From NCBI RefSeq assembly GCF_023101205.1, contig NZ_CP078078.1, positions 124,001 to 188,000 on the forward strand: 64,000 bases of DNA, given 5' to 3'. The notes under the pieces are model-generated. The model was not told the origin of the DNA. It made no database searches and saw only the letters and a list, made by a program, of their open reading frames with translations. Every line of letters starts with the position of its first letter. Positions within the stretch are counted from its first letter, which is position 1. The translations under genes and the position numbers were made by a program. This DNA comes from Microbacterium aurugineum. Its GTDB lineage: Bacteria; Actinomycetota; Actinomycetes; Actinomycetales; Microbacteriaceae. Shown in pieces: positions 43,046-51,977 of the stretch.

Positions 43046-44058
43046 TGTGCGGCCCCGACATCCACCTTCGTGTCGCCGTTGTGGAACACGAACTCCTCGA
43101 TCTCCACGCCTCGCGACTGCGCGACGGCGGCGACGAGTCCCTGCAGGAACAGCGCCTCGAGCAGGGCGCGCGCATTCGACGAGCTGTGCGGCAGGCGGAT
43201 CGTCTCGAGGTTCTTGGCGCCGTCGACGTCGTCGGTCGTGACGAGGATGACGCGGTGCCCCGCACCGCTGAGCGTGCGGGCGACCTCGTGCTCGCGTTCT
43301 TCACCGAACAAGATGTGCGCGCCCTCGCCCGCCGACTCCATCGAGCCGTGCAAGTACTGGCGCGTGCCCATCGCGCTGGCGGGAATGCGCGCGACCTCGC
43401 GGAACAACAGTGCTCCGGCCTCGGCTGATCCGGTCGACGCGCCCCCGCCGACGAAGTCGAGGCTCGGCGCGGAGGCGATCAGAGCCGCAGCGCGGTCGAT
43501 CTGTGGGGCGAGCATGGCCTCAGTCTTGCGGAAGAGTGCGGCGAAGTCGTGCCAGGCCGGGTCGACGGCGCCGCCGGCCCAGGCCTCCGACAGCATGCCG
43601 AGCGCGACGACGGTGGCGGTGTACCCGATGGTCGAGGCGTAACTGTCGGGGATCGACCCCAACCCGACCAGGCTCGTCGCGAGGTCGGAAAGCGGCGACG
43701 GTACGGTGTTCACCACGCCGTACCGGAGCGCGGTCGGGATCGTGTTCAGCGCCGCGATGGTCTCGCTGCTGCGTCCGCTCTGCGAGACCGCGATGACGGG
43801 GTGCTCTCCGGTGGCCAGCGGCAGCGGGGTGTCGCCGGCATCCAGTCGCCACGCGGTGATGCCGCGCTTGCGCAGGTGCCAGACGGCGGGAGCGGCAGCG
43901 GCGAGGCTCGCGCCGATGCCGAGGAAGAGTGGTCCGACCTCGCCCAGCGCGCCGTGGGCGGCCAGCTCGTCGACCTGCCGCTCGATGTGTGGGATCGCGG
44001 TCGCGAGGGCGTCGGCCTGGGCTGCGGTCGCCTCGGCGTAGCTGATGTATCCGTCCAT
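43042..44058 (-). CDS. double-SIS domain phosphosugar isomerase/deaminase-like protein
   Basis: 338 residues with two SIS domains. The first carries the phosphosugar motif VIAVSQSGRSSETIAAL. The second has FVGGGASTGSAEAGALLFREV and LHGSMES, as in GlmS-isomerase-like and AgaS/FrlB-type proteins. It probably isomerises, deaminates or deglycates the phosphorylated product of the adjacent kinase. ATG 44058 follows AAGGAACG. It lies 28 nt after the copper amine oxidase gene. Confidence 0.85.
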   Translation of the reverse strand: MDGYISYAEATAAQADALATAIPHIERQVDELAAHGALGEVGPLFLGIGASLAAAAPAVWHLRKRGITAWRLDAGDTPLPLATGEHPVIAVSQSGRSSETIAALNTIPTALRYGVVNTVPSPLSDLATSLVGLGSIPDSYASTIGYTATVVALGMLSEAWAGGAVDPAWHDFAALFRKTEAMLAPQIDRAAALIASAPSLDFVGGGASTGSAEAGALLFREVARIPASAMGTRQYLHGSMESAGEGAHILFGEEREHEVARTLSGAGHRVILVTTDDVDGAKNLETIRLPHSSSNARALLEALFLQGLVAAVAQSRGVEIEEFVFHNGDTKVDVGAAQ

Positions 44059-44086
44059 GTCGTTCCTTGTGCTCGTGCTCGTCGGG

Positions 44087-46033
44087 TCAATGCCCGGCGT
44101 GGTGGTCGTGGTGGTCCGCCGATGGCGCGCAGTGATCGGCGGTACCGGGGATGTCGAGGGAAGGGTTGCGCCCGAAGAACCCGTGCGGTTTGAGCACGAA
44201 CCCGGCGGTGTCGACCGGCATGATCGGCCAGTCCTCGATGCGCGGGAAATGCGTGAGCCCGAACGTGTGCCACAGCACGATGTCGGTGCCGTCGACGGGT
44301 CGATCCGCCGCGACCCACTGCGGGATGCCGGCGCCACCCGGATGCAGGTTCACGAAGTCTCCTGCCGGGTACAGCTCGTCGGGCTCGTAGGCCGTGACCC
44401 ACAGGTGCTTGGTCGTGAAGGTGGCGCGCCTGTGGATGTCGGAGTCGGCATCGGCGAGCAGCAGCGGCTTACCCTCGGGGTAGAGCACCCAGCCGACCGG
44501 CTCACCGAGGCGGTTCTGCACCTCGGTGTTGCCGACGAACCACACTCGTCCCGTGAGGTTGTCCGCGACGCGCTGCGCTTCCGACTCGGTGCGCAGTCGG
44601 GTGATCTTCTGCGTGAATCCGGTGCCGTGCGGGTTCTCCGGCCCGCGCGGCACAGCGGCTGCCTCGATCTCGTCGACGGCGTTCGTGAGGCCGTCGACGG
44701 CGACGTCGAGGCGCGCGCTGAACAGGTGCTGGTGGTTCGGGGCGCCGAGGCCGGGGGCCACTTCGGTCGCGAACGGGTAGCCCTTGCCCGGGTAGGCGGA
44801 CGTGAAGACGATGCCGGTGGCCTTGACCTCGAACTCGATCGTGCCGTCGAGGCCGAAGTACCAGTAGAAGCCGTAGTCGTAGTTACCCACGGTCATGAAG
44901 AAGCTCACGACGAGTCGACGGTTGCGTCGGGTCTCTGAAGAGCCGTTCCAGTTGTCGGAGTGCTTCCAGAGCACACCTGCATCCTCCTCGTGGATGCAGA
45001 TCGCCTGGCGCACCACGCGGGCGTCTCCGTCGTTGCCTGCGACGACGGCATCCAGGTAGGTGATGTCGCCGACGCAGTCGCAACCCAGCTCGAGGGAGTT
45101 CGCGAAGCCGCCGAAGAGGTACTCGCCGCCGTCGAAGAAGTTCTGGAACCAGCGCTGTGGGCTGGGGTCGCCGTAGGGCACGACCATCTCGGCGATCGAG
45201 GCGCGGTAGAGCACCGAGCGCTGCACATCACCGTCGGCGATCGACACGTCATGCAGAACCAGGCCTTCGCGCTGGTCGAAGCCGACCTGCAGGCGCCAGC
45301 CGGCCCAGTCGAGCACGCCATTCTCGTCGATCGTGAAGCTGGGGCCCTCCGGCTGGGAGATGGCGATGGGCTTGAGCCCTTCGCGGTCGGGGCCGCGCCA
45401 CGACTCCAGGTGGTAGTTGCCGTCTTCCTGCGGCACGGGGAGGTCGACGTAGTCGATCACGTCGAGCACTTCGCCCGTCACGACGTCGACCATCACGGTC
45501 ACGCCGTCCACAGGGTGGGCCCATCCGAGGTCGTCCGGCGTGCGCTGCACGAACGTGAAGCAGCGCTGGATGCGGCGCCCGCTCTCGTGGTCGGCGAGCA
45601 CCCCGGCCGAGAGCGGGTTGACGCGCAGCTGACTCAGATCGGTCAGTCCTCGCTTGGCCATCGCGGCGATCCAGCGCTCGTCCTTGTGCACGACCTCTTC
45701 GACGTAGCCGAATTCGCGGAGCACCACGGGTACGGCGCCGTCGACGGCGGGGTCGAGCTCGCGCGACGACACGACGCTGCCCGAAGCCGGATCGACCACG
45801 ACGTCGTGCGAGACGCCGGTGGTCATGTCGATCAGGAAGCTCCGAACGAGTCGGGGGAGCGACTCTCCCGTGAGCACGCGGCGCTTGTCCGGCGCGATCA
45901 GGCCCACGTAGGAGTAGTGCGTGTTCGAGGTCGCGATCCCCGCGGCCTCGAGGGCTGCGCGGTTGGCGACGATCTCCTCGGCAGTGAGGGTCGCAAGCAG
46001 CGCGTTGGCGCCGGCTGGCAGTGTGTTCGTCAT
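44087..46033 (-). CDS. copper-containing primary amine oxidase
   Basis: 648 residues, the usual length. The topaquinone-forming Tyr385 is in VGNYDYGFYW. Copper ligands His434 and His436 are in HQHLFSARLD and His595 in TFGLTHFPR. The catalytic-base Asp is in FFDGGEYLF. It closely resembles the Arthrobacter globiformis enzyme as I recall it. It oxidises a primary amine to aldehyde, ammonia and hydrogen peroxide. The C-terminus ends in a His-rich tail (DHCAPSADHHDHHAGH). No signal peptide is seen, so it is cytoplasmic. It lies inside an operon of sugar enzymes. AAGGAGA precedes ATG 46033. Confidence 0.95.
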   Translation of the reverse strand: MTNTLPAGANALLATLTAEEIVANRAALEAAGIATSNTHYSYVGLIAPDKRRVLTGESLPRLVRSFLIDMTTGVSHDVVVDPASGSVVSSRELDPAVDGAVPVVLREFGYVEEVVHKDERWIAAMAKRGLTDLSQLRVNPLSAGVLADHESGRRIQRCFTFVQRTPDDLGWAHPVDGVTVMVDVVTGEVLDVIDYVDLPVPQEDGNYHLESWRGPDREGLKPIAISQPEGPSFTIDENGVLDWAGWRLQVGFDQREGLVLHDVSIADGDVQRSVLYRASIAEMVVPYGDPSPQRWFQNFFDGGEYLFGGFANSLELGCDCVGDITYLDAVVAGNDGDARVVRQAICIHEEDAGVLWKHSDNWNGSSETRRNRRLVVSFFMTVGNYDYGFYWYFGLDGTIEFEVKATGIVFTSAYPGKGYPFATEVAPGLGAPNHQHLFSARLDVAVDGLTNAVDEIEAAAVPRGPENPHGTGFTQKITRLRTESEAQRVADNLTGRVWFVGNTEVQNRLGEPVGWVLYPEGKPLLLADADSDIHRRATFTTKHLWVTAYEPDELYPAGDFVNLHPGGAGIPQWVAADRPVDGTDIVLWHTFGLTHFPRIEDWPIMPVDTAGFVLKPHGFFGRNPSLDIPGTADHCAPSADHHDHHAGH

Positions 46034-46071
46034 TCGTCCGGTCTCCTTATCTGGCGTCGGGGGTGGGATGC

Positions 46072-47109
46072 TCAGCGCTCGAGGCGCACGGGTTCCCAGG
46101 TACCCGAGCGCATGGCCCGGTAGCAGGCGTCGAGGATGCAGTTGACGATCCATCCGTCTTCGAACGTCTCCATCGGCGTCGTGCCTGCCGCGTAGTGGTC
46201 GATGAAGTGGCGCATCTGCTGCGAGAAGCCGTAGGCGCGCGTCTCTTCGGGGACGGGGTGCACCCATCCGGTCTCGGAGTCGGCCTTCTCGACCAGATAG
46301 CCGGTCGGGCGTCCGAGGAATCCCCACACCGGGGTCACGGACGTGTCGGTGACGAGGCGGCCCTCGGTGCCGCTGAACTCGTGCCGCAGCTGCATTCCGC
46401 CCTTCTCCGCCCAAGACGACTCGATGATCGCGAGCTGTCCTTTGGCGAACTTGAGCAGGGCGACGGCGGTGTCCTCGCCAGTGGTCTTATCGGTGTGGAC
46501 CAGCGTCGACCCCCATGCGAACACCTCGGTGACAGGGTTGTCCTTGCCGAAGAAGTGCCTGGCCGACTCGACGGTGTGGCAGCCCATGTCGAGCAGGGCG
46601 CCTCCGCCGGCGGTTTCGGCATCCCAGAAGTGCGGGGCGTGCGGACCGGAGTGTGCTTCGCGGGCACGCATGGTGAGCAGCTCGCCGATGCCCCCGGCCT
46701 TGGCCATCTCGTGCGCCTTGGCCACGTTGGGGGAGAACACCGAGCTCTCGGCGTAGCCGTGCCAGACGCCGGCCTCCTCGACGATGCGCAGAATCTCGGC
46801 GGCCTCCGCTCCTGTGCGCGCGAGCGGCTTGGTGCAGATGATGCCCTTGCCGGCGGCCGCTGCGATGCGAACCGCGTCGACATGGGCCTCGTTCGGCAGG
46901 GCGACCACGACGACGTCGATGTCGGGGTTCGCGCAGAGCTCTGCGATGTCGGTGTAGGTCTGCGGGCTGTTCCAGCGGGCGGCGAAGTCAGCGCCGCGTT
47001 CGGCGTCGCGGGAGAAGTTCGCAGCGAGCACGCCGTCGCGCACGTCGAGCAGGGAGTCGGCGTACGAGTCAGCGATGAACCCGGAGCCGAGGATGCCGAC
47101 ACGAATCAC
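46072..47109 (-). CDS. Gfo/Idh/MocA-family oxidoreductase
   Basis: 345 residues, with VGILGSGFIADSYADSL, the lysine in ICTKPLARTG and GGGALLDMGCHTVESARHFFG. It is the first gene of the operon oxidoreductase-amine oxidase-SIS-kinase. The GTG at 47109 follows GAAGGAGG. The AGTGGTATCTTGTGGAC element lies 24 nt upstream. Its place suggests it oxidises the same substrate whose amine is handled by the next gene. Confidence 0.9.
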   Translation of the reverse strand: MIRVGILGSGFIADSYADSLLDVRDGVLAANFSRDAERGADFAARWNSPQTYTDIAELCANPDIDVVVVALPNEAHVDAVRIAAAAGKGIICTKPLARTGAEAAEILRIVEEAGVWHGYAESSVFSPNVAKAHEMAKAGGIGELLTMRAREAHSGPHAPHFWDAETAGGGALLDMGCHTVESARHFFGKDNPVTEVFAWGSTLVHTDKTTGEDTAVALLKFAKGQLAIIESSWAEKGGMQLRHEFSGTEGRLVTDTSVTPVWGFLGRPTGYLVEKADSETGWVHPVPEETRAYGFSQQMRHFIDHYAAGTTPMETFEDGWIVNCILDACYRAMRSGTWEPVRLER

Positions 47110-47315
47110 GGGGGCCTCCTTCGAGAGTTGTTGTCCACAAGATACCACTTGTCTTATGAATGTCTAGCAGAACGGAGATAGTAAGGACAATCATTGAATT
47201 ATTTAGATACCTCTTGCTACCGCATTGAGACCTATATATGCTGACCAGCACCGCGCGCCGCCGCAATGGTGTGGCAGGTCCTCCCGAGACCGCGCGTCCG
47301 CTCAGAGAGAAGGTC
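47110..47315. promoter_or_regulatory. divergent AT-rich promoter region with GntR-like element
   Basis: On the minus strand CAAGTGGTATCTTGTGGAC occupies 47151-47133, close to the oxidoreductase start. It matches the element at 29554-29571 with one base less in the spacer. The stretch 47150-47245 is markedly AT-rich with TAGATA and TATATATG boxes, probably the two divergent promoters. A ~70-nt leader follows to the binding-protein gene at 47316. Confidence 0.6.
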
Positions 47316-48593
47316 ATGATGCGTTCTGCCACAGCACCACTCGCCGCCCTCGCCGTCACCACGCTCGCCCTCGGTCTTGCCGGATGCGCGGTTGGCAGCG
47401 GTGACGATCCCGACTCGGTCACCCTCACGCTCGGCACCTGGCGCACGGAAGACGCCACGATGTGGGAGAACGACATCATCCCCGCGTTCGAGGCCAGCCA
47501 CCCCGGTATCACAGTCGAGTACGCGCCCATCGATACGAACGACTACAACGCCGCGATCCAGTCGCAGATCGACGGCGGCACCGGTCCAGACGTGATCATG
47601 TGCCGCCCCTTCGACGTCAACCGGGCATGGATCGACAAGGGCTATTTCGAGCCACTCGACGGGCTCGACGCGATCGGCTCGTTCCCCGAATCCGCGCTCG
47701 CCGCCTGGGAGGGCGACGACGGTACGCCGTACTGCGTGCCCGTCGCCTCCGTCCTCGCCGGCTTCTACTACAACGCCGCGATCTTCGATGAGCTGGGGCT
47801 CGAGGTGCCGCAGACGCAGGAGGAGTTCCTCGAGGTGCTCGACGCGATCAAGGAGGACGGACAGTACGCGCCGCTCGCTCTGGGCAGTGCCGACGGCTGG
47901 CAGCTCGCGTACAACATGCTGTACCAGGTCGGACCCAACGCCTGGAAGGGCGAAGAGGGCCGGCTCGGACTCATCGACGGCACGCAGAGGCTGACCGACC
48001 CCGACTTCGTCGAGGGCTTCCGCATCTTCGACTCCTTCAAGGGCTACCTGCCGAACGGCTTCGAGTCGATCTCGTATGAAGATATGACGCAGCTGTTCAC
48101 GCTCGGCAAGGCGGCGATCCTGCCCGACGGCTCTTGGCAGATTTCCCAGGTCACTTCGACCGGTCTCGACGTCGGCGTCTTCGGGGCGCCGCCCGCAGCC
48201 AAGGGCGACCAGCGTTACCAGCAGGAGATGGCCGACATGGCCTTCGGTCTGAACGCCGCCAGCACGCAGAAGGAGGCCGCGACCGAGTTCCTGGAGTGGC
48301 TCGGCACGAGCGAGTTCCAGCAGCTGTACGTCAACAAGCTGCCCGGCTTCTTCTCGATGGGCGGTGAACCCGTCAAGTACGACAACGCGCTGGCGCAGGA
48401 GTTCGCCGACCTGAAGGAGGGAGCCGAGCTCACCTCTCGTCTCGCGCTCGACCGTCTGAGTGCAGGACAGCCGCCGCTCGACGACGAGATCTGGCGTGTC
48501 GCGCAACTCATGTACAACAGCGGGCTCAGCCCCGAGGAGGCGACAGCCGAGCTGCAGGCCGGCCTCGACTCCTGGTACACGCCCGCGCAGTGA
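47316..48593 (+). CDS. sugar-binding lipoprotein of the second CUT1 importer
   Basis: 425 residues. Signal peptide ending LAGC, then a family 1 solute-binding fold (NDIIPAFEASHPGITVEYAPI, GGTGPDVIMCRP, MGGEPVKYDN). ATG 47316 (followed by a second ATG) has GAGAGAAGG before it. It is divergent from the amine oxidase operon and shares its control region. The ligand is unknown but is probably a substrate of the same pathway. A 12-bp hairpin starts 5 nt after the stop. Confidence 0.9.
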   Translation: MMRSATAPLAALAVTTLALGLAGCAVGSGDDPDSVTLTLGTWRTEDATMWENDIIPAFEASHPGITVEYAPIDTNDYNAAIQSQIDGGTGPDVIMCRPFDVNRAWIDKGYFEPLDGLDAIGSFPESALAAWEGDDGTPYCVPVASVLAGFYYNAAIFDELGLEVPQTQEEFLEVLDAIKEDGQYAPLALGSADGWQLAYNMLYQVGPNAWKGEEGRLGLIDGTQRLTDPDFVEGFRIFDSFKGYLPNGFESISYEDMTQLFTLGKAAILPDGSWQISQVTSTGLDVGVFGAPPAAKGDQRYQQEMADMAFGLNAASTQKEAATEFLEWLGTSEFQQLYVNKLPGFFSMGGEPVKYDNALAQEFADLKEGAELTSRLALDRLSAGQPPLDDEIWRVAQLMYNSGLSPEEATAELQAGLDSWYTPAQ

Positions 48594-48598
48594 GGTCC

Positions 48599-48628
48599 GG
48601 CCGGGGGCGGCGCACTCCGCCCCCGGCC
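48599..48628 (+). terminator. hairpin between second CUT1 binding-protein gene and permeases
   Basis: A perfect 12-bp stem GGCCGGGGGCGG/CCGCCCCCGGCC with a 6-nt loop, 5 nt after the binding-protein stop, and no T-run. Same place and form as the hairpin at 27060-27089. Confidence 0.72.
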
Positions 48629-48659
48629 GCACCATCGCGCGCCGACCGAAAGACGTCGC

Positions 48660-49544
48660 ATGATTCGCACACCCGCCCGATACCGCCTGCTGGCGATGTT
48701 CGTGCTGCCCGCCCTCCTGGTCTACGTGGCTTTCTCGGTCTACCCGCTGATCAGCTCGGTCGTGCTCAGCTTCTTCGAGTCGAGCGGGCAGACCAGCGCC
48801 TTCGTCGGTACGGCCAACTACGTCGACCTGTTCACCAATCCGACGACGAATGCGCGGTTCTGGAACGCACTCGGCAACAACGTCGAGTTCTTCCTCATCC
48901 ACCTGCTCGTCGAGTTGCCGATCGGTCTGCTCATGGCGGCCTTGCTCACCTCGGGGCGGCTGCGCCGCTCGGTCGGCGTCTATCGCACCCTGCTCTTCAT
49001 CCCCGCGACGCTCTCGGTCGTGATCGTCGGCTTCATCTGGCGTCTCATCATCAACCCGCTGTGGGGACTGGTCGAGTTCCCGTTGCTGGGCACCGAGGCG
49101 ACCGCGCTGCCGACCATCTCGCTCATGTCGGTCTGGCAGTACATCGGCATCCCGATGATCTTCCTCTACACGGCTCTCCTCGCGATCCCGGATGATGTGA
49201 TCGAGGCCTCCCGCATCGACGGGGCAGGGTCCTGGACCGCATTCTGGCGCATCAAGTTTCCGCTCATCGCGCCCCAGTTCGGATTGATCGTGATCCTCAC
49301 GTACATCTGGACCTTCAACGGCTTCGACATCGTCTACGCCCTGAACGGCTCGGCTCCCGGGCCGAACTACTCCACCGACATCCTCGGCACCTTCTTCTAC
49401 CGATCGTTCTTCGGGTCCAGCGGGCAGGTCGCCGACCTCGACCTAGGGGCCACCGTCGCATCGGTGATCTTCCTCCTCATCCTGGTGACCACCGCCGCGT
49501 ACTTCTGGCTCGTGCAGCGCCGCCTGAAGACCTACGAGCTCTAG
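48660..49544 (+). CDS. carbohydrate ABC importer permease (MalF type), second CUT1 system
   Basis: 294 residues and six membrane helices. The EAA loop is DDVIEASRIDGAGSWTAFWRI, and a conserved TYIWTFNGFDIVYALNG precedes the last helix. Shine-Dalgarno is CGAAAGA. Pairs with the next permease. As in the first system, no ATPase gene is present in the cassette. Confidence 0.9.
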   Translation: MIRTPARYRLLAMFVLPALLVYVAFSVYPLISSVVLSFFESSGQTSAFVGTANYVDLFTNPTTNARFWNALGNNVEFFLIHLLVELPIGLLMAALLTSGRLRRSVGVYRTLLFIPATLSVVIVGFIWRLIINPLWGLVEFPLLGTEATALPTISLMSVWQYIGIPMIFLYTALLAIPDDVIEASRIDGAGSWTAFWRIKFPLIAPQFGLIVILTYIWTFNGFDIVYALNGSAPGPNYSTDILGTFFYRSFFGSSGQVADLDLGATVASVIFLLILVTTAAYFWLVQRRLKTYEL

Positions 49545-49553
49545 GAGACCACG

Positions 49554-50468
49554 ATGTCCATCGACACCCGCCCCGCTCCGGCCGCCCCGAGCAACCGTCC
49601 GCTCCCCGAAGCCATCCCCGTGCGCCGCCGTCGCCCCCGCCGTCTGGCCGACGTCCTCTCCGGAGGGGGCGTGCATCTGCTGCTGATCGCGATGGGACTG
49701 TTCTCGGTCGTGCCGATCCTGATCGTCCTGATGAATTCGTTCAAGACGACGCAGGGCATCTTCGGCGCTCCGTTCGCCCTGCCCGACGCCGAGACGTTCA
49801 ACCTGCAGGGCTACATCAACGTGTTCACCCGAGGGAACTTCCTGCTCAATTACCAGAACAGCCTGATCGTCACGCTCGCCACGATCGTGCTCACGATCGT
49901 GCTGGGCACCCTTGCGGCGTGGGCGCTCGTTGAGTACAAGGTGCCGATCACGCCGGTGCTGGCCGGGTTCTTCGTCGTGGGAATCATGCTGCCGATCCGT
50001 CTCGGCACGGTTCCGCTGATCAAGATCATGACGTCGTGGGGTCTCATGGACACGCTGACCGCACTCATCCTGGTCTACACGGCGATGCAGCTGCCGCTTG
50101 CGATCGCCCTGATGACCACCTACTTCCGGGCCGTGCCGAACGAACTCAAGGAGGCCGCGCGCATCGACGGGGCAGGGGAGTGGCGCACGCTCGGCATCAC
50201 CCTGCCGATCGTACGGGTCGGCATTGCCGCGGTCGCGTCGATCACGATGCTCCCGGTGTGGAACGACCTGTGGTTCCCGTTGATCCTCGCGCCCAACAAG
50301 CAGAACCAGACGGTCACGCTCGGCGTGCAGCAGTTCGTCGGGCAGTTCCAGAACGACTACCCGGCCCTGCTCGCCTCGCTCACGCTCGGCGCGGTGCCGC
50401 TCGTGATCCTGTTCGCCGTCTTCTCCCGGCAGTACATCGCCGGACTCACGAAGGGGTATGGCAAGTGA
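49554..50468 (+). CDS. carbohydrate ABC importer permease (MalG type), second CUT1 system
   Basis: 304 residues with a Pro/Arg-rich N-terminus and six helices. EAA loop NELKEAARIDGAGEWRTLGITLP. It begins 9 nt after the previous stop behind AGGAG. It completes the second CUT1 channel, and is followed after ~50 nt by an aldehyde dehydrogenase gene on the same strand. Confidence 0.9.
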   Translation: MSIDTRPAPAAPSNRPLPEAIPVRRRRPRRLADVLSGGGVHLLLIAMGLFSVVPILIVLMNSFKTTQGIFGAPFALPDAETFNLQGYINVFTRGNFLLNYQNSLIVTLATIVLTIVLGTLAAWALVEYKVPITPVLAGFFVVGIMLPIRLGTVPLIKIMTSWGLMDTLTALILVYTAMQLPLAIALMTTYFRAVPNELKEAARIDGAGEWRTLGITLPIVRVGIAAVASITMLPVWNDLWFPLILAPNKQNQTVTLGVQQFVGQFQNDYPALLASLTLGAVPLVILFAVFSRQYIAGLTKGYGK

Positions 50469-50520
50469 TCGCCCCGACCCCACCCCTGAACCACACAGCC
50501 CTGATCCACGAGGAGTGCTC

Positions 50521-51897
50521 ATGACCATTGCGACGATCGACCCGACGACGGGCGAGATGGTGCGGGAGTTCGCCGCCCACACGCCCGCACAGGTGGAGGA
50601 GATCCTGGCGAAAGCGGATGCCGCCAACGCCCTGATGGCGAAGACGACCTTCGTGCAGCGCGCGGAGTGGATGCGTCGCGCTGCCGACCTGCTCGACGCC
50701 GACCTCGAGCACGCGGCAACCCTCGCCGTGCTCGAGATGGGGAAGACCATCGGCACCGCGAAGTACGAGGTGACCAAGTCGGCCAACGGCATGCGCTGGT
50801 ACGCCGAGCACGCCGAGGGATACCTCGCGCCGGAAGAGCCCGTGCCCGCGGCGTCTGTCGGAGCATCGGCCGCGAGCGTGGTGTTCCAGCCGCTGGGCAC
50901 CGTGCTGGCGGTGATGCCGTGGAACTATCCGTTCTGGCAGGTGATCCGCTTCGCAGCCCCGGCCCTCATGGCCGGCAACACCGGACTCCTCAAGCACGCT
51001 TCGAGCGTGCCCCAGACCGCCCTTTACTTGGGCGAGCTGTTCCAGCGCGCCGGCTTCCCGGAGGGAGCGTTCCAGACCCTGCTGATCGAGGGTGCCGCAG
51101 CCTCGGCGCTGATCGACGACCGGCGCATTCGCGCCGTCACCCTCACGGGTTCGGTCGGGGCGGGGGCCGCGGTCGCCGCTGCGGCGGGACGCAACATCAA
51201 GAAGAGCGTGCTGGAGCTCGGCGGAACCGACGCGTTCGTGGTCATGCCGTCGGCCAACGTCGCACGCTCGGCGCAGTTCGCCGCGGCATCGCGCACGCAG
51301 AACAGCGGCCAGTCGTGCATCTGCGCCAAGCGGTTCTTCGTGCACGCCGACGTGTACGACGAGTGGCTCGAGGCCTTCGTCGCGCACATGGCGGCCACCA
51401 CGTACGGCGACCCGCTCGCCGAGGGCACCGGATTCGGGCCCATGGCCACCGCGCAGGTGCGCGCGGACGCACACGAACTGGTGGCGGATGCCGTGGCCAA
51501 GGGTGTCACGGTGCGCGTCGGCGGCGAGCTGCCCGACGGCCCCGGCTGGTTCTACCCGGCGACCGTGCTCACGGAGGTCACCCCCGAGATGCGCATCTTC
51601 CGCGAGGAGTGCTTCGGACCCGTCGCGTGCGTGTACAAGGTGACATCGATCGACGAGGCGATCGCGGCCGCGAACGACTCCGACTTCGGGCTCGCCGCTG
51701 GCGTGTGGTCGGCCGATCCCGACGAGATCGCCCGGCTGCAGGCCGAGTTGGAGTTCGGCAGCGTGTTCGCGAACGGCAACTCCGCCTCGTTCTTCGGACT
51801 GCCGTTCGGCGGGGTCAAGGACTCGGGCTACGGCCGCGAGCTCGGTTCCTTCGGCATCCGCGAGTTCGTGAACGCCAAGACGGTGTGGACGGCCTGA
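50521..51897 (+). CDS. NAD(P)-dependent aldehyde dehydrogenase (succinate-semialdehyde type)
   Basis: 458 residues of the ALDH superfamily. Nucleotide-binding region MPWNYPFWQVIRFA, glycine motif LTGSVGAGAAV, catalytic Glu in VLELGGTDAF, and nucleophile Cys in NSGQSCICAKRFF. It resembles GabD-like semialdehyde dehydrogenases. It could oxidise an aldehyde made by the copper amine oxidase of the divergent operon, though this is inference. ATG 50521 follows ACGAGGAG; the upstream ATG at 50458 overlaps the permease gene. Confidence 0.9.
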   Translation: MTIATIDPTTGEMVREFAAHTPAQVEEILAKADAANALMAKTTFVQRAEWMRRAADLLDADLEHAATLAVLEMGKTIGTAKYEVTKSANGMRWYAEHAEGYLAPEEPVPAASVGASAASVVFQPLGTVLAVMPWNYPFWQVIRFAAPALMAGNTGLLKHASSVPQTALYLGELFQRAGFPEGAFQTLLIEGAAASALIDDRRIRAVTLTGSVGAGAAVAAAAGRNIKKSVLELGGTDAFVVMPSANVARSAQFAAASRTQNSGQSCICAKRFFVHADVYDEWLEAFVAHMAATTYGDPLAEGTGFGPMATAQVRADAHELVADAVAKGVTVRVGGELPDGPGWFYPATVLTEVTPEMRIFREECFGPVACVYKVTSIDEAIAAANDSDFGLAAGVWSADPDEIARLQAELEFGSVFANGNSASFFGLPFGGVKDSGYGRELGSFGIREFVNAKTVWTA

Positions 51898-51977
51898 GTC
51901 GCCCCGTCCGCCCCCGGCGAGCGCGAGGTCGGAGTGACTGTCTGACCCTTGGTGCTCATATCACGGCGGCGGGAGCC

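Noticed and set aside
49443..50900. 485-codon minus-strand open frame
   Set aside because: Antisense of the permease and aldehyde dehydrogenase genes, which have complete family motifs on the plus strand.
23431..51897. Island as an integrated mobile element
   Set aside because: No integrase, transposase or flanking repeats seen. The tRNA-Gly gene lies 1.2 kb away, but I could not find a duplicated tRNA end at the far side.
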